Source: Clostridia bacterium | GTDB taxonomy: Bacteria; Bacillota; Clostridia; Oscillospirales; CAG-272 | Reading direction: 5' to 3' | Length of the DNA: 35,297 bases | NCBI GenBank assembly: GCA_017503285.1 | Contig: JAFVTH010000025.1 | Location: 1 to 35,297, forward strand | Shown: piece after piece, positions 1 to 7,748 of the stretch | Layout: every line of letters begins with the position of its first letter | Numbering within the stretch: position 1 is the first letter of the stretch | Position numbers and translations under genes: made by a program | The notes under the pieces: generated by a model | What the model saw: only the letters and a program-made list of their open reading frames with translations | Told to the model about the DNA's origin: nothing | The model's database searches: none

Positions 1-2
1 AA

Positions 3-131
3 AATTGCGGCTACGAGATCGTACCTACCTATAAGCAGGCACTTAATGCGATGCATAGGGGAACGACACGGTATTTGAAGTGTCCGAAATGCAACAAACG
101 CACTTGGTGCAAAAAAGTAATAAAGAAATAA
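3..131 (+). CDS. C-terminal end of a zinc-ribbon protein (partial)
   Basis: Reading frame 3 is open from the window edge to TAA at 129-131 and gives 42 residues, so the gene is cut at its 5' end. The fragment ends with a Cys-x2-Cys (CPKC) followed nine residues later by another Cys and a Lys-rich tail, which looks like a small zinc-ribbon or half of one. The N-terminal part, and so the function, lies outside the window. A good hairpin terminator follows at 243-268, consistent with this being the last gene of a rightward unit. The identity is unknown; I only claim that it is coding, because the frame ends cleanly, is rich in conserved-type residues and fits the downstream terminator. Confidence 0.6.
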   Translation, partial: NCGYEIVPTYKQALNAMHRGTTRYLKCPKCNKRTWCKKVIKK

Positions 132-150
132 GTTTTCAAATTGTGAGAGA

Positions 151-193
151 GTCAAATTCCAATTTGACGAGCAGTACAAGTTGTGTACTTTTA
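151..193 (+). other. Two small inverted repeats in the 3' region of the first gene
   Basis: Positions 151-168 hold GTCAAATT-CC-AATTTGAC, an 8-bp perfect inverted repeat with a 2-nt centre. Positions 173-189 hold AGTACA-AGTTG-TGTACT followed by TTTTA, a weak hairpin. Neither is a convincing terminator beside the strong one at 243-268. They could be a protein-binding palindrome or a 3' RNA structure. I see no gene between 132 and 409. Confidence 0.35.
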
Positions 194-242
194 GTCGTTC
201 TTACCCCACTTTACGCACCTTTTGGTCGCTCTTTCACAAAAC

Positions 243-268
243 AAAGACACCCATCGGGTGTCTTTTTT
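243..268 (+). terminator. Rho-independent terminator of the first gene
   Basis: The arms AAAGACACCC (243-252) and GGGTGTCTTT (256-265) pair perfectly around a 3-nt loop and run into a T tract. It lies 110 nt downstream of the stop of the zinc-ribbon fragment and closes that transcript. Confidence 0.85.
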
Positions 269-380
269 CGTTTTGGGTGCAAAGGGCGAACATTTGTATG
301 CCGGACGGACTTTCTTTTGTACCTTTGCTGATTTTGTCTAAAATTATATTCCTTTTCACTGCTCTTTTGCAGAAAAATAA

Positions 381-410
381 AAAGGAACGCGTCTATGCGT
401 TCCTTTTTTT
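381..410. terminator. Bidirectional terminator after the GH35 gene
   Basis: AAAGGAACGC (381-390) pairs with GCGTTCCTTT (397-406), with a T run on the plus side and an A-rich tract (T run on the minus strand) on the other. It begins at the stop codon of the minus-strand GH35 gene (410-412) and would end that transcript; it could also stop rightward read-through. Confidence 0.85.
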
Positions 411-2146
411 TACTGTAGGGTGTGATAGTCCTTGAATTCTACCACGGGCTCGCCCTTGAGTCCGTCGGACTCGAAGATGACGATTTCGTTTTCGCCCTCT
501 TTGAGCAATGAGGCAGGCACATAAAGGCTCTTTTGCGGACCCTTTTCCCAATATCTGCCTATGTTAAAGCCGTTTATCACAACAAAGCCCTTTTTGAAGT
601 TATCAAGGTAAAGGAAGGTGTCTGCCGCCTTGTCAACCTTGAAATTGCCCTTTACAAAGCAGGTTGGCTCCTCCGGTTCTCCACCATATTTAACCTTATC
701 AAGGTTATCCATTGGAAGAGTGTATACGTCCCAGTGGAAATGAATTCTGCCGCTGATCAGAACTCTGCCTGCAATACCCTTCTTTCTCATCATCTTAGGG
801 CCGAAGTTTGCTCTACCCATATTTTCAACAAGAATGGTTAGAGTGTCCCCTGCCTTGGCTGTAAAGCGAGCCTTCAGCTCATCGTCATTTATGTAAATCA
901 CATCAACCAAGGTTTTGTTTATATAAATCTGCGCTCTGTCGCCTAGGCTTTCAAAATAAAGGTCGGCATTGTTATAATCACGGTTCAGCTTAGTTTTATA
1001 TGCTATATAGCCGTAGCCCTGTCCGTAGTGCTCCATGCACTTTGGTACATTTGAGAAAACAGGAGTGGAAAGGTTGTCAAGATTGTCAAAAAATCCACCC
1101 TTTTGTTCAAGCCTTGCTTTACCGTATGCCCTCTTTTCTCTATTCTTTGGAATTTCGGGAAGCTCATAATCCACATACTTCTTAATAACGTTACGTAGTG
1201 CGATATACTTGTCGGTAATGTCGCCACACTCGGAAAGCGGTGCGTCGTAATCATAGCTTGTAACCTGTGGCCAATACTTGTCGTAATGATTTGCGCCGCT
1301 ATAAAAGCCAAAGCTTGTTCCGCCAATGAGCATATACATATTAAGGCTACCGCGCTTGAGCATATCGTCAACTATACCGGCATAAACCTCTGCTGAGGTG
1401 GTGTGGTGCTTATCCTCACACCAGGCATCAAACCAGCCGCCCCACATTTCCATACACATCTTTGGCATATTGGGGAAAAGCTTATCGTGTGCCTTGAAGC
1501 TTTCCTCAACACGGCTACCAAAGTTAAGGGTGGACAGACACCCCTCGATTGTACCATCTAAAAGATCCTGCTCGCCTGTACCGTCAGAGGTGAAAAGCGG
1601 CACGTCTATGCCGTTTTCTCTATAAATTTGATAGAGCCTTTTCATATATTCCTTGTCGTCGCCATAATAGCCGTACTCGTTCTCACATTGGAGCATAATA
1701 ATCGGTCCGCCGTTTGTGAAAAGAAGCGGTCTTATCTCCTCGAAAACTCTTTTTAGATATCTTGTAAAATGCTCCATATATACAGGGTTAAGGCAACGGA
1801 TTTCCATATCGTCCATTGTTTGCAGCCACCAAGGAAGACCACCAAACTCCCACTCGGAGCAGATGTATGGTCCCGGACGGACAATTACCATAAGCCCCTC
1901 TTTTTCTGCTGTTCTTATAAACTCAGCAATATCAAGGTTGCCTGTAAAGTCGTACTCCCCTATTTTCTTTTCGTGAATGTTCCATGCGCAGTAGGTTTCC
2001 ACGCAGTTAAGACCCATAGCGCGCATCTTTCTGAAGATGTCCACCCAGGTATCCTTCATATTTCTAAAGTAGTGTACAGCGCCGGAAATAATTTTGGTTG
2101 GCTTGCCATCTACTATAAAATCTTTTCCCTTAATTTCAAATTTCAT
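410..2146 (-). CDS. Glycoside hydrolase family 35 beta-galactosidase
   Basis: 578 residues without a signal peptide, so a cytoplasmic enzyme that would cleave terminal beta-galactose from imported oligosaccharides. The N-terminal TIM barrel (about 1-320) has the family hallmarks: SGAVHYFR near residue 21, PGPYICSEWEFGGLPWWL at 91-108, the acid/base glutamate E157 in CENEYG and the nucleophile E233 in CMEMWGGWFDAW. The C-terminal third has the all-beta jelly-roll pattern of bacterial GH35, ending with a FVVINGFNIGRYW segment. Length matches the short bacterial subfamily (about 580-600). The start has a good site, AAAGGAG six bases upstream. It is transcribed away from the XRE regulator gene, whose product may control it (inference). 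The exact linkage cut cannot be read from the sequence. Confidence 0.93.
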   Translation of the reverse strand: MKFEIKGKDFIVDGKPTKIISGAVHYFRNMKDTWVDIFRKMRAMGLNCVETYCAWNIHEKKIGEYDFTGNLDIAEFIRTAEKEGLMVIVRPGPYICSEWEFGGLPWWLQTMDDMEIRCLNPVYMEHFTRYLKRVFEEIRPLLFTNGGPIIMLQCENEYGYYGDDKEYMKRLYQIYRENGIDVPLFTSDGTGEQDLLDGTIEGCLSTLNFGSRVEESFKAHDKLFPNMPKMCMEMWGGWFDAWCEDKHHTTSAEVYAGIVDDMLKRGSLNMYMLIGGTSFGFYSGANHYDKYWPQVTSYDYDAPLSECGDITDKYIALRNVIKKYVDYELPEIPKNREKRAYGKARLEQKGGFFDNLDNLSTPVFSNVPKCMEHYGQGYGYIAYKTKLNRDYNNADLYFESLGDRAQIYINKTLVDVIYINDDELKARFTAKAGDTLTILVENMGRANFGPKMMRKKGIAGRVLISGRIHFHWDVYTLPMDNLDKVKYGGEPEEPTCFVKGNFKVDKAADTFLYLDNFKKGFVVINGFNIGRYWEKGPQKSLYVPASLLKEGENEIVIFESDGLKGEPVVEFKDYHTLQ

Positions 2147-2172
2147 AAAAGGCTCCTTTAGTTATTTTTTTC

Positions 2173-2202
2173 ATTGTACCATATCCCAACATGGGTTTGC
2201 AA
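2173..2202 (-). promoter_or_regulatory. Promoter of the GH35 gene, with a small palindrome in the spacer
   Basis: On the minus strand TTGCAA (2197-2202), 18 bp, then TACAAT (2173-2178), with TGG directly before the -10 (extended -10). The inverted repeat CCCA-ACA-TGGG (2185-2195) sits in the spacer, a position where a repressor could block polymerase. Confidence 0.55.
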
Positions 2203-2241
2203 CCACATTTTTCCAAAATATTTTACTATTGTAAATATTTA

Positions 2242-2270
2242 TTGACATATTTACTGAAAAATGATAAACT
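2242..2270 (+). promoter_or_regulatory. Promoter of the XRE regulator operon
   Basis: TTGACA (2242-2247), 17 bp, TAAACT (2265-2270), with TGA just before the -10 hexamer. Transcription would start near 2277, just ahead of the GGGAGGTG ribosome site and the ATG at 2294. It diverges from the GH35 promoter; the two -35 boxes are about 40 bp apart. Confidence 0.7.
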
Positions 2271-2293
2271 AAAAATAGAGGGGAGGTGCTATT

Positions 2294-2902
2294 ATGTATG
2301 TAAGCTATGAAAGGCTTTGGAATCTGCTTGTTAGCAGGGGTATTAACAAAACCCAGCTTATGGAGATGACCGGCATTAGCTCTCGTACACTTTCCAAGCT
2401 TTCCAAAAATCAAACAGTAACAACCGACACATTGCTTAGCATTTGCAACGCGCTTGGCTGTGATTTTATGGATATTATGGAAGCAAAAAGCGGAGATGAG
2501 AAAAAATCCTTTTTTGCCACATTTAAAAGTGATAAGCTTTTAGTTTCAAAAACACAGCACACTAATACCTTTTTCCTAAATTATAGAGGCAAGGACTACA
2601 CCATCATAAAAACAAGAAAAATAGCCAATAAGCATACCTTTATCACCTGCACCGAGGGCGGTGTTTTATGGGATCAGTTTTTTCCTGTGGGGATAAGCCC
2701 GGCTAAGGAAAGCCTGCTCATCGCAAGGAAAGGCTTTCAAGTGAAAAACAGCCTTGCGGTACTGGTTATCAGCGGAGAGCCTAATCATATAAAAAATCTT
2801 GGAGAGTACGGCTATTTAAGTAAATTGCAGACCCATCGCTCCCCTGATGATGTTATAATTTTAACGGAATCCGAATTTAAAAAATTCGAGGTAAAGGAGT
2901 GA
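2294..2902 (+). CDS. XRE-family helix-turn-helix regulator with unknown C-terminal domain
   Basis: 202 residues. Residues about 7-62 form a Cro/CI-type helix-turn-helix: NKTQLMEMTGISSRTLSKLSKN is the recognition region and TTDTLLSICNALGCDFMDIME the following helices, as in small clostridial XRE proteins. Residues about 70-202 are a beta-rich segment with hydrophobic strands and no domain I recognise; it may be a ligand or protein-binding module. First gene of a three-gene unit with its own promoter and a strong GGGAGGTG site. It stands back to back with the GH35 gene, so local control of that gene, of its own operon, or of both is plausible but inferred. Its TGA stop is part of the AAAGGAGTGA ribosome site of the next gene. 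Confidence 0.85.
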   Translation: MYVSYERLWNLLVSRGINKTQLMEMTGISSRTLSKLSKNQTVTTDTLLSICNALGCDFMDIMEAKSGDEKKSFFATFKSDKLLVSKTQHTNTFFLNYRGKDYTIIKTRKIANKHTFITCTEGGVLWDQFFPVGISPAKESLLIARKGFQVKNSLAVLVISGEPNHIKNLGEYGYLSKLQTHRSPDDVIILTESEFKKFEVKE

Positions 2903-2906
2903 TTTT

Positions 2907-3875
2907 ATGCCTTGGTGGGCTTATGTGATAATTGGCGTTTTGGCTTTTTTAATAGTTGGTATTATTGCCGCCTTCGCAGTAGCGTACACCTTGACCTTTA
3001 AGACAAAAAAGCGCAAAAGGTGTGATAAAGCCGAGGACTACTCTCTGCCTAATATGGCGATGGCTACGCCCTATGTTGACGAGCTGCACAAATGGATTAG
3101 GCTTGCCTTTGAAACTCCACACACCGATGTGGAAATTAAGTCCTTTGATGGGCTTACACTCCGTGGCAAGTACTATGAGTATGAAAAGGGCGCTCCTGTT
3201 GAGATTGTTATACACGGATATCGTAGCGAGGGCGTGCGTGATATGAGCGCAGCCATTGAAAGGTGCTTTTCAATCAGGCACAGTCTTTTGCTTATTGACC
3301 AGCGTGGCTGTGGCAGTAGTGACGGCAGCCTTATTACCTTTGGTATTTTTGAAAGATACGACTGCCTCAGATGGATAGATTTTCTTATAGAATATCTTGG
3401 TAGCGATGTTGAAATTATACTTTGCGGCGTTTCTATGGGTGCTGCCACGGTTTTGATGGCATCCGGCCATGATTTGCCAAGGAATGTAAAGTATGCTTTG
3501 GCAGACTGCGGCTACTCTGACAACCCCTCTATAATCAAGAGGGTTGTAAGAAAAATGCGCCTACCTGTGTCTATCTTTTACCCAATTATTAAGGCAAGCG
3601 CCAAGCTTTTTGGTGGCTTTGAGCTGGAGTCATGCTCTCCAATCGAGGCTGTTAAAAACGCAAAAATCCCTATTATCTTTATTCATGGCACAGGGGATAA
3701 TTTTGTGCCCTGTGAGATGAGCCACAGGGTTTATGAGGCTTGTGCCTCACCACTAAAAAATCTTGTGGAGATTGAGGGTGCCGGACACGGCGTTGCCTAC
3801 CCTGCTGACAAAGAAAAATATGTTAAGGCTCTTGAGAGCTTTATATGTGAAATAAAGGAGAAAAGCTTATGGTAA
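2907..3875 (+). CDS. Membrane-anchored alpha/beta hydrolase
   Basis: 322 residues. Residues 4-30 form one hydrophobic helix followed by KTKKRKR, so the protein is anchored in the membrane with an uncertain orientation. The rest is an alpha/beta hydrolase: oxyanion region VIHGYRSEG (101-109), DQRGCGSSDG (131-140), nucleophile elbow GVSMGA with S176, acid D264 in IHGTGDNFVP and base H294 in GAGHGVAY. This is the serine-peptidase/esterase-like set seen in YqkD-type proteins; substrate unknown. It follows the XRE gene by 4 nt and overlaps the next gene by 7 nt, so the three are very likely cotranscribed and translationally coupled. Confidence 0.88.
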   Translation: MPWWAYVIIGVLAFLIVGIIAAFAVAYTLTFKTKKRKRCDKAEDYSLPNMAMATPYVDELHKWIRLAFETPHTDVEIKSFDGLTLRGKYYEYEKGAPVEIVIHGYRSEGVRDMSAAIERCFSIRHSLLLIDQRGCGSSDGSLITFGIFERYDCLRWIDFLIEYLGSDVEIILCGVSMGAATVLMASGHDLPRNVKYALADCGYSDNPSIIKRVVRKMRLPVSIFYPIIKASAKLFGGFELESCSPIEAVKNAKIPIIFIHGTGDNFVPCEMSHRVYEACASPLKNLVEIEGAGHGVAYPADKEKYVKALESFICEIKEKSLW

Positions 3876-4249
3876 ATTTTGAAAGCATTAAAAAGCAAAA
3901 CTATGAGGGCGATATTAAGAAAGTAGAGCTTTTTGACAAGGCATATGAGCTGCTAAACGGCAAAAGCCTTGATGATCAAGCAGAACACTTGTTCCTTATT
4001 AAGGATGAGGACTTTGAGGAATTTTCCTATGGACAAAGCGACGGTCAGCGATGCACACGCAACTTAACTCAAATCAACAAAAGCGATTGGGTAGATGAGC
4101 TTATTCTATATAAGGGAATCATTGTTGGTGTTGTCATCAACAGAAGAGACGTTCTGTTGGGAAAATGCGTTGAAACCTACTTTGCCGTTGATGAGGACGG
4201 CACAGGCTCCGAAAGCGTTAGCGTTTATCACACACTTGTATTGAAATAA
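3869..4249 (+). CDS. Small conserved-looking protein of unknown function
   Basis: 126 residues, soluble, no signal peptide, no Cys-rich motif. It has an acidic N-terminal helical part (1-55) followed by strands (GIIVGVVINRRDVLLGK and VETYFAVD) and no family I recognise. The ATG lies inside the end of the hydrolase gene, with an AAAGGAG site upstream (3855-3861), and a strong terminator follows at once. Its position as last gene of the XRE-hydrolase operon is the only clue to its role. Confidence 0.7.
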   Translation: MVNFESIKKQNYEGDIKKVELFDKAYELLNGKSLDDQAEHLFLIKDEDFEEFSYGQSDGQRCTRNLTQINKSDWVDELILYKGIIVGVVINRRDVLLGKCVETYFAVDEDGTGSESVSVYHTLVLK

Positions 4250-4250
4250 A

Positions 4251-4279
4251 AAAAGAGGTCAATTTGACCTCTTTTATTT
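4251..4279. terminator. Bidirectional terminator between convergent genes
   Basis: AAAAGAGGTC (4251-4260) pairs with GACCTCTTTT (4266-4275) around AATTT, with A and T tracts on either side. It serves both the XRE operon and the minus-strand nnr gene, whose stop codon at 4274-4276 lies in the stem end. Confidence 0.88.
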
Positions 4280-5764
4280 TTGGATTTCCTTTATTGCCTC
4301 AGCTATTTTTGATACAGTATCAGAGGCAAGCATGGAAATTTCCCCAATTTCCTTTGATGCCATCTCCCCTGCTATGCCGTTTATGTATGCCCCAAGGTAA
4401 ACGCTCTCTATTGGCGTGCGCTCTTCCGTTGTGGCTAAAAGTCCAGCCAAGATACCACTTAAAACATCGCCGCTGCCTGCTGTTGCCATGCCTGCCGTGC
4501 CACGATTAACAAGATATACCTCTTCCCCATCGGTAACTATTGTGGTAGGACCCTTAAGGAGCAGTATAACGCCATGCTCCTTAGCAAACGCTTTAGCATA
4601 ATATACAGGGTTATTTTCTATTTCCTTAAGCTCAACACCACTTAGCCTTTCAAGCTCCCTAAGGTGTGGTGTAAGCACCACAGTGCCCTTGGCTTTTTTA
4701 AGAATAGACAAATCCATTTTAGAAAGAATATTCAGCCCATCGGCATCTATAACTATATTTCCCTCGTAATTTTCGAGGATATATTTTATAAGCGCCTCGC
4801 CATCGCCCTCTTGTCCAAGACCCATACCAATTGCAACGGCTCTTGTGGAATTAAGCGCACCCTGTGTCTCTTTTTCATCAAATTTTATGTAGCCATTTTC
4901 GCTTTTAAGCGGGTAAATTGTGCTTTCAAGGGTATATGGCATAACGCCGTTTACAATTTCATTCGGCACACAAAGGCGCACAACGCCGGCACCGGCGCGC
5001 ATAGCTGATGCCGCCAAATTAGCAAGCTTTACAGCACCGCTGTATTTAACCGAGCCACCTATAATTGAAAGGTAGCCGTATGTACCCTTGTTTGAGTGAT
5101 TTCTGCGTGTGAAAAGAAGCTTTTTTGCATCCTCCCCCTCCACAAGGCAGAAGCCCTCGCTTACATCTATTCCAATGTCTATTTTAGTAAGATTTTCTAT
5201 ATAGTCCTTTGCATCGCCGAGGAAATGACCCAGCTTGTACTCGCCTATTGCAACGGTCAAATTGCTTTTTACAGCACCCTCGCAAATACCGTTATCCCCA
5301 TTTAAGCCACTGTTTATGTCGGCAGAAAGGACAAATGCGCCGCTTTCATTTATTTTTGAAATAAGGTCGCTTGCATCTTTCTCCAGCTGACCCTTAAAGC
5401 CTGTACCAAAGATACAGTCAACTATAATATCAAAGCCACAAAGGCTAAGCGCCTTGTTATGTTCAAAGTATGGTATGCCCAGCAATTTGCATTTATTAAA
5501 ATAGTATTCTCCATCCTGAGAAAAGCGCTTTGCAAGGCACAAAAGCGTGACCCTGTGTCCGTTTTTATGTAAAATCTCTGCCAAGGCATAGCCGTCACCT
5601 GCGTTGTTGCCATAGCCACACACGACCAAAATATTGCCCTGCCATTTTATGCTGTTATAAATACCCCGGGCTGCCCTTTCCATAAGCACAAGCCCCGGTA
5701 TGCCGTTATTTATTGTTGCCATATCGGCATTTTTCATCATCTCATTTGTTACTACTCTCTTCAT
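4274..5764 (-). CDS. nnr: Bifunctional NAD(P)H-hydrate epimerase / ADP-dependent NAD(P)HX dehydratase
   Basis: 496 residues from the chosen start. The N-terminal YjeF_N domain (about 1-210) epimerises damaged NAD(P)HX and carries VVCGYGNNAGDGYALAE (48-62); the C-terminal ribokinase-like domain (about 225-490) dehydrates S-NAD(P)HX using ADP, with SIIGGSVKYSGA, a TPHLRELERL segment, LKGPTTIV and the GMATAGSGDVLSGILAGLLA anion hole. Length and domain order match bacterial Nnr. The frame is open up to 5812, but MKRVVTNEMM (ATG at 5764) aligns with the family start and has a purine-rich GGACGGTGGAAAG stretch upstream, so I use it. The gene overlaps the end of the radical SAM gene by 23 bp, indicating coupled translation. 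Confidence 0.93.
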   Translation of the reverse strand: MKRVVTNEMMKNADMATINNGIPGLVLMERAARGIYNSIKWQGNILVVCGYGNNAGDGYALAEILHKNGHRVTLLCLAKRFSQDGEYYFNKCKLLGIPYFEHNKALSLCGFDIIVDCIFGTGFKGQLEKDASDLISKINESGAFVLSADINSGLNGDNGICEGAVKSNLTVAIGEYKLGHFLGDAKDYIENLTKIDIGIDVSEGFCLVEGEDAKKLLFTRRNHSNKGTYGYLSIIGGSVKYSGAVKLANLAASAMRAGAGVVRLCVPNEIVNGVMPYTLESTIYPLKSENGYIKFDEKETQGALNSTRAVAIGMGLGQEGDGEALIKYILENYEGNIVIDADGLNILSKMDLSILKKAKGTVVLTPHLRELERLSGVELKEIENNPVYYAKAFAKEHGVILLLKGPTTIVTDGEEVYLVNRGTAGMATAGSGDVLSGILAGLLATTEERTPIESVYLGAYINGIAGEMASKEIGEISMLASDTVSKIAEAIKEIQK

Positions 5765-6731
5765 TGTACTTTCCACCGTCCTTATAGCAAAGGCAACCGC
5801 CAAAGCAACCAAAGGTTTTATATTTGTAGCAGTCCTTACAAGAATTGCAGGCAGGAATGTTTACAAGCCTGCAATCTATTTCCTTAAAAAAGTAATTTTT
5901 AAGGTCGTCTATTGTTTCAAAGCCCTCTATACTTACTCTGCCCGAGCCGTACATGCCGAAGCACCTTGTGGCAGTTTTGTCAGGGTACAAATCTATAACA
6001 GGGGAGCAAACGGACCTTTGCCCTAAGAAAATCTCCCTTTCGTACATATTGGCAAAGGGCATTGATGCAAGATACTCCTTTTCCTTATCTGTATAAACAC
6101 ACTCCGGAATTGCATTGCAGTCGTAGCAGGGCGCAACACCAAGGTCCTTTAGCTGTCTATATAGGTCCAAAAGCGTATTTTTCATTCTAAGAAAATAAGG
6201 TATGCCACCCTCGCTTTTATCATTTGGAATAACAACGCTGACTCTAACCCTTCTAAAGCCAAATTCCTTTATTATGGAAACAAGGTCGGAAAAGTCTTGA
6301 TTTTCCTCATATACATTGATGCCAAGACCTATTTTGTCCCTTGGCATAATGCCGAGGCAGAGCCTTATATTCTCTCTTAGCTTATTAAAATTTGATTCTC
6401 CTATATCCTTTTTGGAGTTAACATTAATAAGAAGGGAAAACACAGGGCTTGAAAGAAACTCAGCCACGTGGTCAAGGAAAATGCCGTTTGTAAATATAGT
6501 TACAGTATGAAAGCGCCTGTCGTAAGATAGAATTTCCATAATGGCGCTTATATTCTTATGTAAAAGCGGCTCTCCACCGATGATGCCAACCTGTCCGTCG
6601 CTTTGGCAAAACTCAAGCAGGGACATAAATGTGTCTATATCTATATCCTCTCGCTCTTTGCCTGTGTAGCTGCTTGCAAAGCAGTAGGGACACCTAAGAT
6701 TGCATCTGTTTAATAACGCTATATTTGCCAT
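5742..6731 (-). CDS. Radical SAM protein with Cys-rich SPASM-like C terminus
   Basis: 329 residues from the ATG at 6731. The cluster motif CNLRCPYC (Cys x3 Cys x2 Cys, about residues 10-17) lies very close to the N terminus, followed by GGEPLLH, the SAM-binding glycine motif. Further cysteines (CYDCNAIPEC, RCFGMYG, and a C-terminal run CNSCKDCYKYKTFGCFGGC) look like a SPASM/twitch domain holding extra Fe-S clusters, as in peptide- or protein-modifying radical SAM enzymes. I see no short precursor-peptide gene next to it, so the substrate is unknown. A TTG two codons upstream is only 3 nt from the AGGAAGG site, while the ATG is well placed. It is transcribed with nnr, overlapping it. Confidence 0.85.
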   Translation of the reverse strand: MANIALLNRCNLRCPYCFASSYTGKEREDIDIDTFMSLLEFCQSDGQVGIIGGEPLLHKNISAIMEILSYDRRFHTVTIFTNGIFLDHVAEFLSSPVFSLLINVNSKKDIGESNFNKLRENIRLCLGIMPRDKIGLGINVYEENQDFSDLVSIIKEFGFRRVRVSVVIPNDKSEGGIPYFLRMKNTLLDLYRQLKDLGVAPCYDCNAIPECVYTDKEKEYLASMPFANMYEREIFLGQRSVCSPVIDLYPDKTATRCFGMYGSGRVSIEGFETIDDLKNYFFKEIDCRLVNIPACNSCKDCYKYKTFGCFGGCLCYKDGGKYNEESSNK

Positions 6732-6762
6732 ACGCAAGCACCTTCCTAAAAATACTAACTAG

Positions 6763-6791
6763 ATTTTAGCACACTAAAGTGTTTTTTTCAA
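6763..6791 (-). promoter_or_regulatory. Promoter of the radical SAM-nnr unit
   Basis: On the minus strand TTGAAA (6786-6791), 17 bp, TAAAAT (6763-6768) with an extended -10 TGC. The spacer holds a 5-2-5 inverted repeat ACACT-AA-AGTGT (6771-6782). Its -35 is only 10 bp from the -35 of the divergent epimerase promoter, so the two probably influence each other. Confidence 0.75.
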
Positions 6792-6801
6792 CCCCGCTTA
6801 G

Positions 6802-6830
6802 TTGATTTTTATATTTATGTGTGCTAAAAT
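6802..6830 (+). promoter_or_regulatory. Promoter of the aldose epimerase-lipoprotein unit
   Basis: TTGATT (6802-6807), 17 bp, TAAAAT (6825-6830) with TGC in front. The 12 bases GTGTGCTAAAAT are identical to those of the opposing radical SAM promoter. Start of transcription is expected near 6837. Confidence 0.75.
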
Positions 6831-6862
6831 TATATTATAAGCTATTATATAAGGGGATTTTT

Positions 6863-7747
6863 ATGATTTACAATATAAAAAATGATGTTCTTTCCGTTTC
6901 TGTTTCTTCTCTCGGTGCTGAGCTTTGGTCCATAAATTACTGCGGCAAGGAAATGCTTTGGCAGGGTGACAAAAAATATTGGGGTGGCAGAGCGCCCATA
7001 ATGTTCCCTATCTGCGGCAGACTTTTTGAGGGAAAATATACCTACCATGGCAAGGAATATACTATGCCAAACCATGGCATTGCCCGTTCAAGCGAGTTTT
7101 CTCTTAAGGAAATTTGCGATGAAAAATTAGTGCTTACTCTTAAGAGTAACGAAAAAACAAGGGAGCACTATCCCTTTGATTTTACATTTGATGCCTGCTT
7201 TAGCCTTGAGGGCAGCAAATTAAGTGTTGAATACATAGTTACAAACGACCAAAATGAGGGCAAGCTGATTTTTGCCCTTGGGGGACACCCGGCATTTAAT
7301 GTACCGTACGAGGACGGCACGGCCTTTGAGGACTACTATGTAGAGTTTAGTGATTTCTGCCCTGCAAAAAGGGTTGACTTCTCCCCCGCTTGCTTCTGCA
7401 CCTATGAGGATAAGCTATATAGAAGCGAGGGCACAAGGAAAATCGACCTAAGCCACAGCCTTTTTGATGATGACGCAATTTTCCTTTACGATGTAGCAAA
7501 GGAAATTACCTTAGGAAGCGATAAATCCCCTATTTCTGTAAATATGAAATACGAGGGTATGAAATATATAGGTCTTTGGCACGCACCAAAAACAGACGCA
7601 CCTTATATCTGCATTGAGCCTTGGCTTTCTATCCCTGCAGGACAGGGTGTTATTGACGACCTTGAAACAAAAAAGGAAATGGTACACCTTGCACCACTTA
7701 GCACATACAAAAACGGCTACACCGTTGAATTTATCGAAAGGAGCTAA
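6863..7747 (+). CDS. Aldose 1-epimerase family protein (LacX-like)
   Basis: 294 residues, cytoplasmic, galactose-mutarotase fold. Family features: PIMFPICGRL (45-54), MPNHGIARSSEF with H71, GGHPAFNVP with the catalytic H142, and the C-terminal IEPWLSIPAG with E252 as the likely base. The pattern is nearer to the LacX/YihR-type branch than to GalM. It would interconvert alpha and beta anomers of an aldose, which suits the nearby GH35 and GH78 enzymes. The open frame extends upstream to 6821, but that start lies within the promoter; the ATG at 6863 has an AAGGGGAT site. One base separates its stop from the ATG of the lipoprotein gene. Confidence 0.88.
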   Translation: MIYNIKNDVLSVSVSSLGAELWSINYCGKEMLWQGDKKYWGGRAPIMFPICGRLFEGKYTYHGKEYTMPNHGIARSSEFSLKEICDEKLVLTLKSNEKTREHYPFDFTFDACFSLEGSKLSVEYIVTNDQNEGKLIFALGGHPAFNVPYEDGTAFEDYYVEFSDFCPAKRVDFSPACFCTYEDKLYRSEGTRKIDLSHSLFDDDAIFLYDVAKEITLGSDKSPISVNMKYEGMKYIGLWHAPKTDAPYICIEPWLSIPAGQGVIDDLETKKEMVHLAPLSTYKNGYTVEFIERS

Positions 7748-7748
7748 A

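Noticed and set aside
80-435. Two overlapping plus-strand frames of 83 and 84 codons
   Set aside because: They run across a terminator and the end of two real genes, lack ribosome sites and have no protein-like pattern. The first also overlaps the real reading frame 3-131.
6731-6737. TTG start for the radical SAM protein two codons upstream
   Set aside because: The ribosome site would be only about 3 nt from TTG, against about 9 nt for the ATG.
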